Positions 26,087 through 35,015 of a stretch of 51,301 bases of DNA are shown in pieces. The notes beneath the pieces are model-generated. The model saw nothing but the letters and a program-made list of their open reading frames with translations, made no database searches and was not told the DNA's origin. The stretch comes from an uncultured Eubacteriales bacterium. Lineage in GTDB: Bacteria > Bacillota > Clostridia > Oscillospirales > Ruminococcaceae. How positions within the stretch are numbered: position 1 is the first letter of the stretch; each line of letters starts with the position of its first letter. A program made the position numbers and the translations under genes. The DNA is taken from assembly GCA_959605275.1 (NCBI GenBank), contig CAUHFD010000001.1, positions 1-51,301 on the forward strand, read 5' to 3'.

Positions 26087-28900
26087 ATGGGGAAAGGATA
26101 TTTAATACCGCATACGCATTGGGATAGGGAATGGAGATATCCCATTTGGGAAAACAGGATGTACCTGGTCGAGCTGATCGACAGTCTGTTTGAGACGTTG
26201 GAGAAGAATCCGGGATACAAAAGCTTTTTGTTTGACGGTCAAACGGTTTCGATACGGGACTATCTTGAAGTGCGGCCGGAAAACACCGAAAAAATGAAGC
26301 AGTTTATCCGGGAAGGGCGGATCGTGGTCGGCCCGTGGTATACGCTGCCCGATCTTTATCCGGTCAGCGGGGAGAGCTTGGTGCGTAATCTTCTGAAAGG
26401 GGAACGGACGGCAAAAGAGTTGGGCGGTTGCCTGAAAATCGGCTATGAGTCGTTTGGATGGGGACAGACTGCACAGTTCCCGCAGATCTATAAAGGATTT
26501 TGCATCGACACGGTGGTCGTTGCAAAAAACGTAGATAAAAGCCGGGCTCCGCATTGTGAGTTCATCTGGGAAGGAGCAGACGGGACCAAGGTTTTTGCTA
26601 CCAGACTCGGGAATGATGCCAGAGCCAATTTCTTTATGAATGCATATCTTGAAATTATGAACGGAATGCCATATAAAGAGGATGCGTATCGGTATCGTAT
26701 GGCAGAGCAGGGTATGTCGTTCCACGAAGCGGATCCAGCCGGATATATTCAGGATCACTTTATGCTGGAATCTTCCGAGAAAATCCATACCGAACGAATC
26801 ACCGAAGCGGTCATGAAAGCATGGAAAGGAATGGATGCAACGCTGCTGCCGGAGCACCGCGCAATGATGAACGGTTCGGATTCCACCACGCCGCAGCCGA
26901 AAATGATGGAATTGATCGCGGCAGCCAACGAGGAATTAAAGAAAGCAGGGATCGATATCGAACTGCAAGCTTCCTCGATACAGGAATATGTGGAGCTGCT
27001 CAAGACCATCCCGACCGAACAGCTTCCGGTGGTACAGGGAGAACTGCGTGACGGACCTGCCACCTCGCTGTCAGCTAATGCATTAATGACGCGTCCATAC
27101 ATTAAAATGTTGAACAAGTCAGCGCAAAATATGCTGTTCGGCTGCGCGGAGCCGTTTTCGGTCGCCGGCGTGATGCTGGGCAAAAAATATGATAAGGGAT
27201 TTTTGGATAAAGCAATCGACTATCTGTTGCTGTCCCATCCCCATGATTCCATCAACGGAGTGACGCAGGATAAAACAGTAGATGATGTGATGTACTCCTT
27301 AAATCAATCCCTGGAAATTTCCAAGACCGTATATCATCAAAGCTGTAAAAATATTTTAAAAGCAATTGATACCGGAGCATATGCACCGGATGATGTTTTG
27401 CTGGTGATCTTCAATCCGTTGCCCTTTTCGCGCAGCGAGGTGATTCGGGTATATATTGATACGCCGCGCGATCAGTCGGTGTGGGATTTTGTATTTGAAG
27501 ATGCGGCAGGAAATACATATGAGCCGCAAATAGTCTCGCATCAGGAAGTCACGGTTCCGGTCAGCGATCTGCACGCGCGTCCTTGGCCGAATTTTGCAGA
27601 TAGGCATAGCTGCTATCTGATGGTTTCCGATATTCCCGCAGGAGGATACAAGGTATTAAAGTTGATTCCGAAAAGCAGTTTTAACCGTAATGCAGCATTC
27701 TGGCCGCTGACCCGAAAAACGGCGGGAGATGAGATCGGAAAATCAACGGATGTTTTGGAAAATGAATTTCTGTATGTTAAAGTGAACGCCAACGGAACGG
27801 TGAGCTTGACGGATAAGCGAAGCGGAAAACAGTATGCAAATTTGAATTATTTTGAGGACACGGGGGATGTGGGGGACTATTGGATTTATTTCCCTCCGTA
27901 TCATAATCAGACGTATTCCAGCAAAGGCTGTCAGGCAAAAATATGGACAGAGGATAACGGACCGCTGTCTGCCACTGTTGCGGCACGGATTGAAATGGAA
28001 CTCCCGGCATATGGTTATCGTCCTGAAAACGCGGTGCGGGGAGAGAGCAGACGCAGTGATGAAACCAAGAAAATGCCGGTGACAGTCTATTATACCCTGA
28101 AAAAAGGCAGCGATCAGTTGGATGTTCGCCTGGAAGTAGAAAACACCATAAAAGATCATCGGTTCCGTGTTCTGTTTGACACCGGCGTTTCGGGAGATAC
28201 CGCATACGCACAAGGGCATTTCAATGTGGATGAACGTCCCTATCTGCCGCTGAAAGATCAGGACGGAAAATATTACAACGAATTGACCACGCAGCCGATG
28301 CAGGATTTTATCGACCTGACAGACGGAAAGGAAAACGGATTCGGTATTGTTTCGGACAGCATGATCGAATACGAGGCAATGCCGAATCAAGCAGGAACAC
28401 TGGCATTGACACTGTTTCGTGCGGTCCAGAACATTATCTGTACTGAGATGAGAAGCGGCGGGGTATTTCCGAATCAGGACGGCGGTCAGTCGCTTCGTAA
28501 GCTCACTTACCGCTATGCTATCTGCCCGCACAAAGGAGATTATCGGGATGCAGAGTTGTATCGGCGGGCGAGCGAACTGAACATACCGCTGAAACCGATC
28601 CAGACCAGCAAGCAACTGGAGAACGGCTATTTGCCGGCAGAATATAGCTTTTATCAGGTTGAAGGGCTGACAGTAAGCTGTTTGAAAAAATGTGAAGATA
28701 GTGACAGCTATATTTTGCGGCTGTATAATCCGTCTAGGAAACACAGTTGCGGCAAGGTACGGTTTGCGTCTGAAATAAAAGAAGCATGCTTAACGGATCT
28801 GGATGAAAATGTTATCGGAACAGTGGACTATTCCGGCAACACCTTGACGGTTGAAGCAGCAAGCAACCAAATTATAACCGTTCGGTTTTGCTTTGCGTAA
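26087..28900 (+). CDS. GH38 alpha-mannosidase, cytoplasmic
   Basis: Cleaves alpha-mannosidic bonds in imported glycans. From ATG 26087 the protein begins MGKGYLIPHTHWDREW, the zinc-binding GH38 signature (His9, His11, Asp13); ATG 26075 is in frame but follows AGAAAGGA with one base of spacing. About 937 residues: a catalytic (beta/alpha) domain, the helical part with HPHDSINGVTQDKTVDD, and beta-sandwich C-terminal domains. At the position where the catalytic Asp nucleophile is expected, the motif reads GYESFGWGQTAQFPQ, with Glu121 in place of Asp. Whether this is a subgroup feature is not clear from the window. No signal peptide. Between GH29 and a HAD phosphatase in the same direction. Confidence 0.9.
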   Translation: MGKGYLIPHTHWDREWRYPIWENRMYLVELIDSLFETLEKNPGYKSFLFDGQTVSIRDYLEVRPENTEKMKQFIREGRIVVGPWYTLPDLYPVSGESLVRNLLKGERTAKELGGCLKIGYESFGWGQTAQFPQIYKGFCIDTVVVAKNVDKSRAPHCEFIWEGADGTKVFATRLGNDARANFFMNAYLEIMNGMPYKEDAYRYRMAEQGMSFHEADPAGYIQDHFMLESSEKIHTERITEAVMKAWKGMDATLLPEHRAMMNGSDSTTPQPKMMELIAAANEELKKAGIDIELQASSIQEYVELLKTIPTEQLPVVQGELRDGPATSLSANALMTRPYIKMLNKSAQNMLFGCAEPFSVAGVMLGKKYDKGFLDKAIDYLLLSHPHDSINGVTQDKTVDDVMYSLNQSLEISKTVYHQSCKNILKAIDTGAYAPDDVLLVIFNPLPFSRSEVIRVYIDTPRDQSVWDFVFEDAAGNTYEPQIVSHQEVTVPVSDLHARPWPNFADRHSCYLMVSDIPAGGYKVLKLIPKSSFNRNAAFWPLTRKTAGDEIGKSTDVLENEFLYVKVNANGTVSLTDKRSGKQYANLNYFEDTGDVGDYWIYFPPYHNQTYSSKGCQAKIWTEDNGPLSATVAARIEMELPAYGYRPENAVRGESRRSDETKKMPVTVYYTLKKGSDQLDVRLEVENTIKDHRFRVLFDTGVSGDTAYAQGHFNVDERPYLPLKDQDGKYYNELTTQPMQDFIDLTDGKENGFGIVSDSMIEYEAMPNQAGTLALTLFRAVQNIICTEMRSGGVFPNQDGGQSLRKLTYRYAICPHKGDYRDAELYRRASELNIPLKPIQTSKQLENGYLPAEYSFYQVEGLTVSCLKKCEDSDSYILRLYNPSRKHSCGKVRFASEIKEACLTDLDENVIGTVDYSGNTLTVEAASNQIITVRFCFA

Positions 28901-28929
28901 AAAGAAATATGGAAGGAAAGAAGATCAGT

Positions 28930-29907
28930 ATGAATGAAAAAATCCCCGGTATCGGAGAAGTGACCAATGACAGCGGACTTATTTATCTGGAACAAGGTGA
29001 GGCATTCACTGTCGGAAAAGACGGAGTGAAAGCTATTTTGACTCCTGCGGACAGAAAGGCGGAATTTATCGTATTTGAGGATAAAACATTGTGCTATGTA
29101 AAATCATCGATGGGATATCCGGCAATCTATCCGATTCGAGACACAGAATTTGAGGCGCCTGTCAAGGCGGTTCTCATGGATTTAGACGGAACCAGTGTGC
29201 ATTCCGAGAGCTTTTGGATGTGGATTATAGAGCAGACGGTTGGCAGATTAATGGGCAACCCGAAATTTCAGTTAGAAAGCATTGATGAGCCTCATGTTTC
29301 GGGACATTCGGTTTCGGAGCACTTACAGTACTGTATTCATAAATACTGTTCGGAAAAAACGGTGGAAGAAGCAAGAAAATATTATTATGAAATTACCGAA
29401 TATGAGATGAAAGAAATCATGGAAGGGCGCGGGAAAGCAGGTGCATTTACACCTGCTCCCGGATTAAAAGAATTTTTGATGACGTTGAAAAAGCACAAAG
29501 TCAAAATCGGACTGGTGACCAGCGGACTTTACACGAAATCGATGCCGGAAATTATCAGTGCGTTTCGAACACTTGACATGGGTGATCCGCTGGCGTTTTA
29601 TGATACTATTATCAATGCGGGAACCGCTTTAAAGAAAGGACAGGCAGGAACGCTGGGAGAGCTGGAAATCAAACCGCATCCATGGCTTTATGCCGAAACG
29701 GCACGTGTCGGATTAGGATTGCAGCCTTATGACAGCCGAGTGATTGGGTTCGAAGATTCTGCAGCCGGAGTGTTATCGGTGCGTTTGGCAGGATTCCCAG
29801 TCATCGGCATCGGCGGCGGAAACATTCAAAAGAGCGGCACAGGAAGCCTATGCTTGCGGCAGTTTGATCATTTATGCGATTCTCTGCCTTTCATTTTGGG
29901 AGAATGA
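28930..29907 (+). CDS. HAD-superfamily phosphatase/phosphomutase-like protein with N-terminal extension
   Basis: 325 residues. The HAD motifs are clear: motif I VLMDLDGTSV (Asp84 and Asp86), a Ser in VTSGLYTKS (motif II), Lys in KPHPWLYAETA, and GFEDSAAGV (motif IV). This is the pattern of the beta-phosphoglucomutase/DOG phosphatase subgroup. Residues 1-80 form an extra domain I do not recognise, which is unusual, since HAD proteins of this group usually begin within a few residues of motif I. ATG 28930 follows AAGGAAAGAAG; ATG 28888 would overlap the GH38 gene end. It is the last gene before the operon terminator. Substrate unknown: a sugar phosphate is plausible. Confidence 0.83.
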   Translation: MNEKIPGIGEVTNDSGLIYLEQGEAFTVGKDGVKAILTPADRKAEFIVFEDKTLCYVKSSMGYPAIYPIRDTEFEAPVKAVLMDLDGTSVHSESFWMWIIEQTVGRLMGNPKFQLESIDEPHVSGHSVSEHLQYCIHKYCSEKTVEEARKYYYEITEYEMKEIMEGRGKAGAFTPAPGLKEFLMTLKKHKVKIGLVTSGLYTKSMPEIISAFRTLDMGDPLAFYDTIINAGTALKKGQAGTLGELEIKPHPWLYAETARVGLGLQPYDSRVIGFEDSAAGVLSVRLAGFPVIGIGGGNIQKSGTGSLCLRQFDHLCDSLPFILGE

Positions 29908-30059
29908 TCATCCTTTCTGCCTTTCTCACTCTCAAAAAAGGCTTGAATATCGGGAAGAAAACATCTTGCTAACGTTTCCAATTCGTGTTTTGGTATATTC
30001 CATTTGCTCGCTGCCAGCGTGACGCTGGACTCAATTCGTTTTGGGCTCAGCGCTGTTTT
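29868..30059 (-). other. Open minus-strand stretch, possible decayed coding remnant
   Basis: 63 codons read on the minus strand between a TAA and a TGA, with protein-like composition (VTLAASKWNIPKHELETLAR and following). The same frame continues upstream beyond the single TAA as RYKEVTKKMALAGEPQG. There is no start with a good ribosome binding site, and it overlaps the end of the HAD gene. It may be a relic of a gene from a mobile element or coincidence; I do not recognise it. Confidence 0.2.
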
Positions 30060-30109
30060 TTATCCCTGCGGCTCGCCCGCAAGCGCCATCTTTTTTGTTA
30101 CCTCTTTAT

Positions 30110-30152
30110 ATCGCTCAAAACCATTGTTTATACGGTTTTGAGCGATTTTTTT
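30110..30152 (+). terminator. Strong intrinsic terminator closing the 26-kb operon
   Basis: ATCGCTCAAAACC (30110-30122) pairs perfectly with GGTTTTGAGCGAT (30134-30146) through an 11-nt loop, followed by seven Ts. It lies 203 bp after the HAD gene and is the best end point for the long operon. Confidence 0.9.
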
Positions 30153-30500
30153 CTATTTATTTGGATCAAACAGAGATTCCTGTGTTTCCACAGCTACATC
30201 AGCTGTTAACTGCTTCGCGGCGGTTGCAACTGCCGGTGGCGTCAAACGCAAGTGTTGCGAAGACCGCAGAAACAGGGAGAGATGACGGTGAAGACGGCAG
30301 CACGATCATGTTTCAAGGAGCGCGGTCGTTAGTTCGATTCCTGCGTCTTTGGAGCAAAAGGCGGCGATATAAGTTTCACCGATATCTGAGTTTACTGAAG
30401 CTTCTTTTATAGTAAATATATCACCATCTGAGTTTCGACGTGTATGCATTTTGAACATGTTTTCGTGAATGTTGTTGCATGCGGAAGAGCTGAAACTTCG

Positions 30501-30991
30501 TCAGGCGGAATCAGCCAGCCACGATTGTGACGTGTGTTTTTGTTCATGAACAGAATCATTTTCAAATTCTTCCTCTGTTGTGGAATTACGGCATAGCCGG
30601 TTTTTTGCGTCAAGCGGTGTATTGCGGTAAGAATTATCCACTACTGCACAGGCTTGATATTCTTTCGTACTGTAATAGACGTTTGATTGTTCGACGAGCC
30701 AGTATACATCTCCTATCATCCTAAAAACAACTTGGTTCACAACACTGTAAATGGTAAGTGGATGCCCAATCCCATTCTCCATTTTTATTATACCACAGCT
30801 GCTGAGTTCTTTGAATGTCGCATATACAGAATTCCTGTTCTCTGATTCCCAGAGCCCATCCCCAGATTCAAATGGTATCTTTTCGCTGTATGGCCATATT
30901 GTCCCCGAAAAATTTTGAAACAGTTCACAACCGGGTGTTGTTACGCAGGCAAATCGGAAATGTTATAATCTGGGAGATTTGTACTCTTCAT
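30501..30991 (-). pseudogene. Frameshifted minus-strand gene of unknown family
   Basis: On the minus strand a clean GGAGG site (31001-31005), 9 nt before ATG 30991, starts a frame that stops after 16 codons (MKSTNLPDYNISDLPA). A second frame then continues without a stop to 30501 for about 150 codons (starting about CVTTPGCELFQNFSG, through GDVYWLVEQSN, to SWLADSA), with protein-like composition. A one- or two-base indel near 30945 would join them. I do not recognise the family. Remains of a mobile-element or phage-type gene are possible; it is probably inactive. Confidence 0.5.
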
Positions 30992-31032
30992 TTTAAAAGA
31001 CCTCCAAAGGTTATTAGTTCTGTTATAGTTAA

Positions 31033-31060
31033 CCCCCGTCCATTCATGAATGGACGGGGG
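31033..31060. repeat. Perfect 28-nt palindrome
   Basis: The left half CCCCCGTCCATTCA (31033-31046) is the exact reverse complement of the right half TGAATGGACGGGGG (31047-31060), with no loop base. It lies 73 bp past the end of the GH3 gene and about 30 bp upstream of the pseudogene ribosome binding site. Neither flank has a proper U-tract. It could be a weak terminator for the GH3 gene, an operator of the dead gene, or a mobile-element end. Confidence 0.7.
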
Positions 31061-31132
31061 AAAGATCACAAATCTTTGGAAACAATACAGCGTTTATTGT
31101 TTATTCGGCGTATGAAGGGGACTTTTGATTGC

Positions 31133-33346
31133 TTATAGGATTTTAAATTCTCCTGTAAGACCCATTGATGAGTCATGACCAATTTGAACGCGAAATGTTC
31201 CCGGTTCGACAATATATTGCATTTCGTTATTGTAAAAACCTAAATCTTGGTAGTTAACTCTGATGGTTGCCTTTTTCACGTCAGATGGTTCCAGCCATAT
31301 TTTTTGATATCCCTTCAGCTCCAGCACGGGACGGCAACGGCTTGCGACTAAATCGCGAATATATAGTTGCACTGTTTCCTCCCCGGCAAAAGTCCCGGTG
31401 TTTTTTACATCTACGGATACTTCTATATAGGAGTCAGACTGGAAAATTTGCAAGTTATCATATGTATATGAAGTATAACTTAATCCAAACCCAAAAGGAA
31501 AGAGTGGTGCTAAAGGAGCATCCAGATATTTACAAGAAAATCGTGCATCAGATATAGGACGGCCGGTGTTGGTATGATTATAGTAAAGAGGACATTCGCC
31601 GGAATTGTTCGGAAAAGTGGTGGTTAACCTGCCGCTTGGATTATAGACACCAAAAAGAATATCACTTAGAGCGTTCCCTGATTCCGTGCCCAGATGCCAT
31701 GCTTCTATCACGGCATCAGATTGTTTGATAATAGAAGGAATAGCGAGGGGTCTTCCGTTAAAAAGAATGGTGATAAGCGGAATATTATACATAGATGCTG
31801 CTTCGATCATTTCACGCTGAGAGTTTGACACCGTAATTTCCGATAATGAAGAGGCTTCTCCACTGAGATCTGCCAGTTCGCCTACTGCTGCGACAATAAC
31901 GTCTGCGTCCTTTACCACTTTGTTCAATTGAGCACGGTTAAACGGCATAACAGGACCAGAACAGGGAAGATAGCAAACATCGGCGCCGGCTTGTTTCAAA
32001 CCTTCTTGAAGAGTTATAACATCCTCCGGATGTCCTTGTAAATTCCATGTTCCGAGCATTTCATTGGCGTTTTGGGCAAGCTCACCTATTAAAGCAATTT
32101 TCATTTTCTTTTTTAGGGGAAGTACGTTGTTGTTCTTTAATAAGACAACAGAACGTGCTGCTGCGTTTCGGGCAATTTTTCTATGTTCATCACATAATAA
32201 AACTTGTTTTTCTTTGTGAGGCTGGGCGTAAGGGTTTTCAAATAATCCTTTGGCAAATTTAATACGCAGAATATGTCTCACTGCCGAATCAATAGCATTC
32301 ATTGTTGCAGAACCGTTCTCTACTGATTCGCTTAAATTTTGTATGTAGCATGCAGAGCCCATATCCATGTCAACACCGGATAGTAGTGACTGTTCGGCGG
32401 CATCTGAACGATTTGCAGCAGTACCATGGTTGACACATTCCATGATTGCGTTGGCATCGCTGACGGTAAAGCCTTCAAACCCGAAATCTTTTCTTAAAAT
32501 GTCTTGAAGAAGATAACGGTTGGCAGTACAAGGAACACCGTTAATATCGTTAAAAGCAGGCATAACCGTTGCTACGCCAGCTTCGACAGCTGCACGAAAT
32601 GGCGGCAGATAAACTTCTGCCAGTGTTTGCAGACTAATGTCCACAGAATTATAGTCTCTACCGCCGATGGCTCCGCCATATGCTGCAAAATGCTTTGCAC
32701 AAGCGGCTAGTTTATCTTGCTCACCAAGGTGGTCACCTTGAAAACCCTTTACTTTGGCTGCCGCCATGCGTGAGGTGAGATAGGTGTCCTCTCCGCCTCC
32801 CTCAGCAATTCTTCCCCAACGGGCATCACGTGCGATGTCGACCATAGGTGCAAAAGTCCAATGGATACCTTGGGCTGAAGCTTCTTTGGCGGCAACAGAA
32901 GCAGTCTCTTCCCATAATTTCTCATCCCAAGAACATGACTCTCCAAGAGGAATAGGAAATATAGTTCGTTGACCGTGAATAACGTCAAGTCCAAAAAGGA
33001 GAGGAATACCCAAACGGGACTCATTTACTGCAATTCGTTGTAAATGATTACAGTGTTCCGTGCCAATTACGCCCAGAAAAGAACCTATTTTTCCTGCTCG
33101 AATATCATCCTCTTGTTGATCCCAGACGGTTCCGTCAATTGCTTTTTGGTATTCTTCTTGCGAAATTCTACCCTCATCAAATAACTTTTTTTGTTCTGCT
33201 AAAGAAATTTCAAAACCACCTACTGCAGATGGTCCGACCTGGTTCAACTGCCCTATTTTTTCTTCTAATGTCATTTTTGCTAACAAAATATCTATTTTTT
33301 TTTCAACATCGCAACATACAAATTGCTTTTGTTTAGATTGTTTCAT
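31133..33346 (-). CDS. GH3 beta-glycosidase, BglX-like
   Basis: Retaining beta-glucosidase/xylosidase family, 737 residues, no signal peptide, so cytoplasmic. The N-terminal barrel carries KMTLEEKIGQL, FAPMVDIARDARWGR and CAKHFAAYG, and the nucleophile is Asp297 in FTVSDANAI. The alpha/beta sandwich and C-terminal FnIII-like domain (TGTFAGEETVQLYI) are present, so the length is complete. ATG 33346 follows AAAGGCAG; the frame is open to ATG 33442 but that 32-residue extension is unlike GH3. It lies downstream of, and in the same direction as, the LacI regulator 168 bp away. It forms the only minus-strand operon on the right side and probably acts on a different linkage from the fucosidases and mannosidase; substrate not inferable. 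Confidence 0.92.
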   Translation of the reverse strand: MKQSKQKQFVCCDVEKKIDILLAKMTLEEKIGQLNQVGPSAVGGFEISLAEQKKLFDEGRISQEEYQKAIDGTVWDQQEDDIRAGKIGSFLGVIGTEHCNHLQRIAVNESRLGIPLLFGLDVIHGQRTIFPIPLGESCSWDEKLWEETASVAAKEASAQGIHWTFAPMVDIARDARWGRIAEGGGEDTYLTSRMAAAKVKGFQGDHLGEQDKLAACAKHFAAYGGAIGGRDYNSVDISLQTLAEVYLPPFRAAVEAGVATVMPAFNDINGVPCTANRYLLQDILRKDFGFEGFTVSDANAIMECVNHGTAANRSDAAEQSLLSGVDMDMGSACYIQNLSESVENGSATMNAIDSAVRHILRIKFAKGLFENPYAQPHKEKQVLLCDEHRKIARNAAARSVVLLKNNNVLPLKKKMKIALIGELAQNANEMLGTWNLQGHPEDVITLQEGLKQAGADVCYLPCSGPVMPFNRAQLNKVVKDADVIVAAVGELADLSGEASSLSEITVSNSQREMIEAASMYNIPLITILFNGRPLAIPSIIKQSDAVIEAWHLGTESGNALSDILFGVYNPSGRLTTTFPNNSGECPLYYNHTNTGRPISDARFSCKYLDAPLAPLFPFGFGLSYTSYTYDNLQIFQSDSYIEVSVDVKNTGTFAGEETVQLYIRDLVASRCRPVLELKGYQKIWLEPSDVKKATIRVNYQDLGFYNNEMQYIVEPGTFRVQIGHDSSMGLTGEFKIL

Positions 33347-33514
33347 AAATTTCTGCCTTTCATGGAATATAAACGCAATTTTACGGACCGTTTTTATGTT
33401 GGTACGAGGTCTTTCAAAAAAAGTCAGCATGGACTTGTACATTGTTACTGTTATTTAGACTGAAAACAATGTTCGCATTAAAATATCTGCGCCGAAAGAA
33501 AGATAAAATAAGAC

Positions 33515-34528
33515 TCATTTACAAGGGGGTGCAGTAGATTGTCCTATGTACAATGACACAGTTGCTTTGTAAAAGCCCGTAATGCCGGATCGTATGTTAT
33601 TTAAAAGCATCTCGCAAGCTTTCTTACCAAAGTCTTGCGTGTTATGACTGACTGAAGTGATGGAAGGAGACCAACACTGGCTGTAAATCAAATTGTCAAA
33701 TCCAACAACAGAAATATCCTTGGGGACAGAGAGTCCGGCCTCATGAAACGCCTTGATGGCACCGATTGCCATTAAGTCGTTCGTACAAATTACGGCAGTA
33801 AATTCCTTGCCGGACATCAAGAGCTTCTTTGCTATTTGATACCCGTCATTGATACCGCTTTTATAAAGCAAATCCAATTTTACCACATTTTGGCGAGGAT
33901 TAGAAACACCGTGTTTTTCCAGTTCTTTCAAAAAAACTCGTTCTCTGGAATCTGATTGTTCTATTCCTTGTAAGGCACTTAAATATATGATTTTTCGATG
34001 TCCTAAATCATAGAGATGATTGTATGCCAAAAGCATTCCTTCACCGTAGTTGCCATCTAACAAAGAAATTCTTTTTAAGTCGATGTCATCGATGCCGCCT
34101 GAAACAATTTTAATTCCCGCATCAGCAAGATCATATAATTTTTCTATGTGAAATTTATCTGGCAGCGCTAATATCAATAATCCATCTATCCGCCTGCTGA
34201 TGAAAGTATCAAAATATCCGTCCAGGTTGTTTTGACCTGAACAAATATTGATAAAATAGCCGTTTTTTACTGCTTCGTTTTCAAATCCAAGAACAATTTC
34301 ACCATAATATGGATTTAATATGTTGTCAAAAACAATTCCAAGCTGATGAGTTTCACTTTTTACCATGCTGCGAGCAATCATATCAGGTTTGTAACCTAAT
34401 TTTTTAACAGCAGCATGAACCCGTTGTACTGTTGCATCAGAAAAGTGACGGGTACCATTTAGTACATAGGACACTGTAGCATTAGAAACTCCGGCTTCAC
34501 GTGCTACATCTTCTCTGGTTACGCGCAT
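33515..34528 (-). CDS. LacI-family transcriptional regulator
   Basis: 337 residues: N-terminal helix-turn-helix (VTREDVAREAGVSNATVSYV, with LNG hinge start) and a sugar-binding-like C-domain (LGIVFDNILNPYYGE, ICTNDLMAIGAIKA, ISVVGFDNLIYS). ATG 34528 follows AAAGGAG with 11-nt spacing; the frame is open to 34591 but the family start is at MRVTRE. It precedes the GH3 gene on the same strand and is divergent from the 35016 operon, so it could control both. A TTGCTAC-containing inverted repeat at 34692-34726 and a related CTACA/TGTAG inverted repeat near 34562-34573 lie in the intergenic space as candidate operators. Confidence 0.9.
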   Translation of the reverse strand: MRVTREDVAREAGVSNATVSYVLNGTRHFSDATVQRVHAAVKKLGYKPDMIARSMVKSETHQLGIVFDNILNPYYGEIVLGFENEAVKNGYFINICSGQNNLDGYFDTFISRRIDGLLILALPDKFHIEKLYDLADAGIKIVSGGIDDIDLKRISLLDGNYGEGMLLAYNHLYDLGHRKIIYLSALQGIEQSDSRERVFLKELEKHGVSNPRQNVVKLDLLYKSGINDGYQIAKKLLMSGKEFTAVICTNDLMAIGAIKAFHEAGLSVPKDISVVGFDNLIYSQCWSPSITSVSHNTQDFGKKACEMLLNNIRSGITGFYKATVSLYIGQSTAPPCK

Positions 34529-35015
34529 TACTATAAGAACTCCTTTCAAAAAGCAAACAATTGCTACATGTGTAGTATAATGTAAAAACAAAAGATTTTT
34601 TAACTAAAAAATCCAATAATTTCATATAGAAACATAGAGCATATTTTCCTTTCTTTATAATTATAACTTTTTTTTATCTAATGGTCAAGTCTTTTTTGCT
34701 ACTTTTTTAAAAAATAGTAGCAAAAATAAGCTGGAAAACGACTATATTTATTGTTTACATAGTCATAAGAAAAAGTATTTTTGTAAGCATATAGAATATA
34801 ATAGCTAAAAAAAGAAAAATAAAAAAGATAAATTTTAAAACAAATTATATGTTTTCTATTGACAAACATATTGATATGCGGTATACTGACGATAAAAGAA
34901 AAGAGAATTTTTGACCACACGAGTAACTAACGCGCTTTGCGATTGCGTTGTATCTGTTGGTTATGAATTCAGGTCAGTTTCAGTACATATTATTATATTG
35001 CTAGGAGGATTACTG
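34529..35015. promoter_or_regulatory. Divergent regulatory region with AT-rich inverted repeat
   Basis: No gene is visible. TTTTTGCTACTTTTTT (34693-34708) is opposed to the arm at 34709-34726, which reads the same on the other strand except for an extra TA, making a near-perfect, nearly loopless repeat. It may be an operator for the LacI regulator or a bidirectional terminator. The region also holds the promoter at 34859. Confidence 0.5.
34859..34887 (+). promoter_or_regulatory. Sigma-A promoter for the 35016 operon, with ATTGATATGC in the spacer
   Basis: TTGACA at 34859-34864, a 17-bp spacer and TATACT at 34882-34887. The ATTGATATGC element, also present in the 3561-4064 region, occupies 34870-34879 inside the spacer, where a bound repressor would block RNA polymerase. 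The leader before ATG 35016 is about 120 nt. Confidence 0.82.

Larger units (their letters stand above)
29908..31132. other. Gene-poor 1.2-kb interval between convergent operons
   Basis: Contains the operon terminator, a weak minus-strand remnant (29868-30059), a frameshifted minus-strand pseudogene (30501-30991) and a perfect palindrome (31033-31060). A minus-strand frame ending ESLFDPNK near 30160 may be another fragment. The sequence at 30328-30341 resembles a tRNA T-loop but has no matching arms. No intact gene is visible. It looks like a scar left by decay of an inserted element; that is inference. Confidence 0.55.

Noticed and set aside
27743..28744. Long minus-strand open frame of 333 codons
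   Set aside because: It lies wholly opposite the GH38 gene, whose protein has clear family motifs; no ribosome binding site and no recognisable protein features.
30328..30341. tRNA T-loop-like GTTAGTTCGATTCC
   Set aside because: The flanking bases do not pair into a T-arm and no acceptor, D or anticodon arm could be found.
30041..30412. Plus-strand open frame of 123 codons in the gene-poor interval
   Set aside because: It runs through the strong terminator and has no ribosome binding site or protein-like pattern.
31033..31060. Palindrome as a standard intrinsic terminator of the GH3 gene
   Set aside because: No U-tract follows on the minus strand (TTAACT only), so I list it as a repeat of unknown role.
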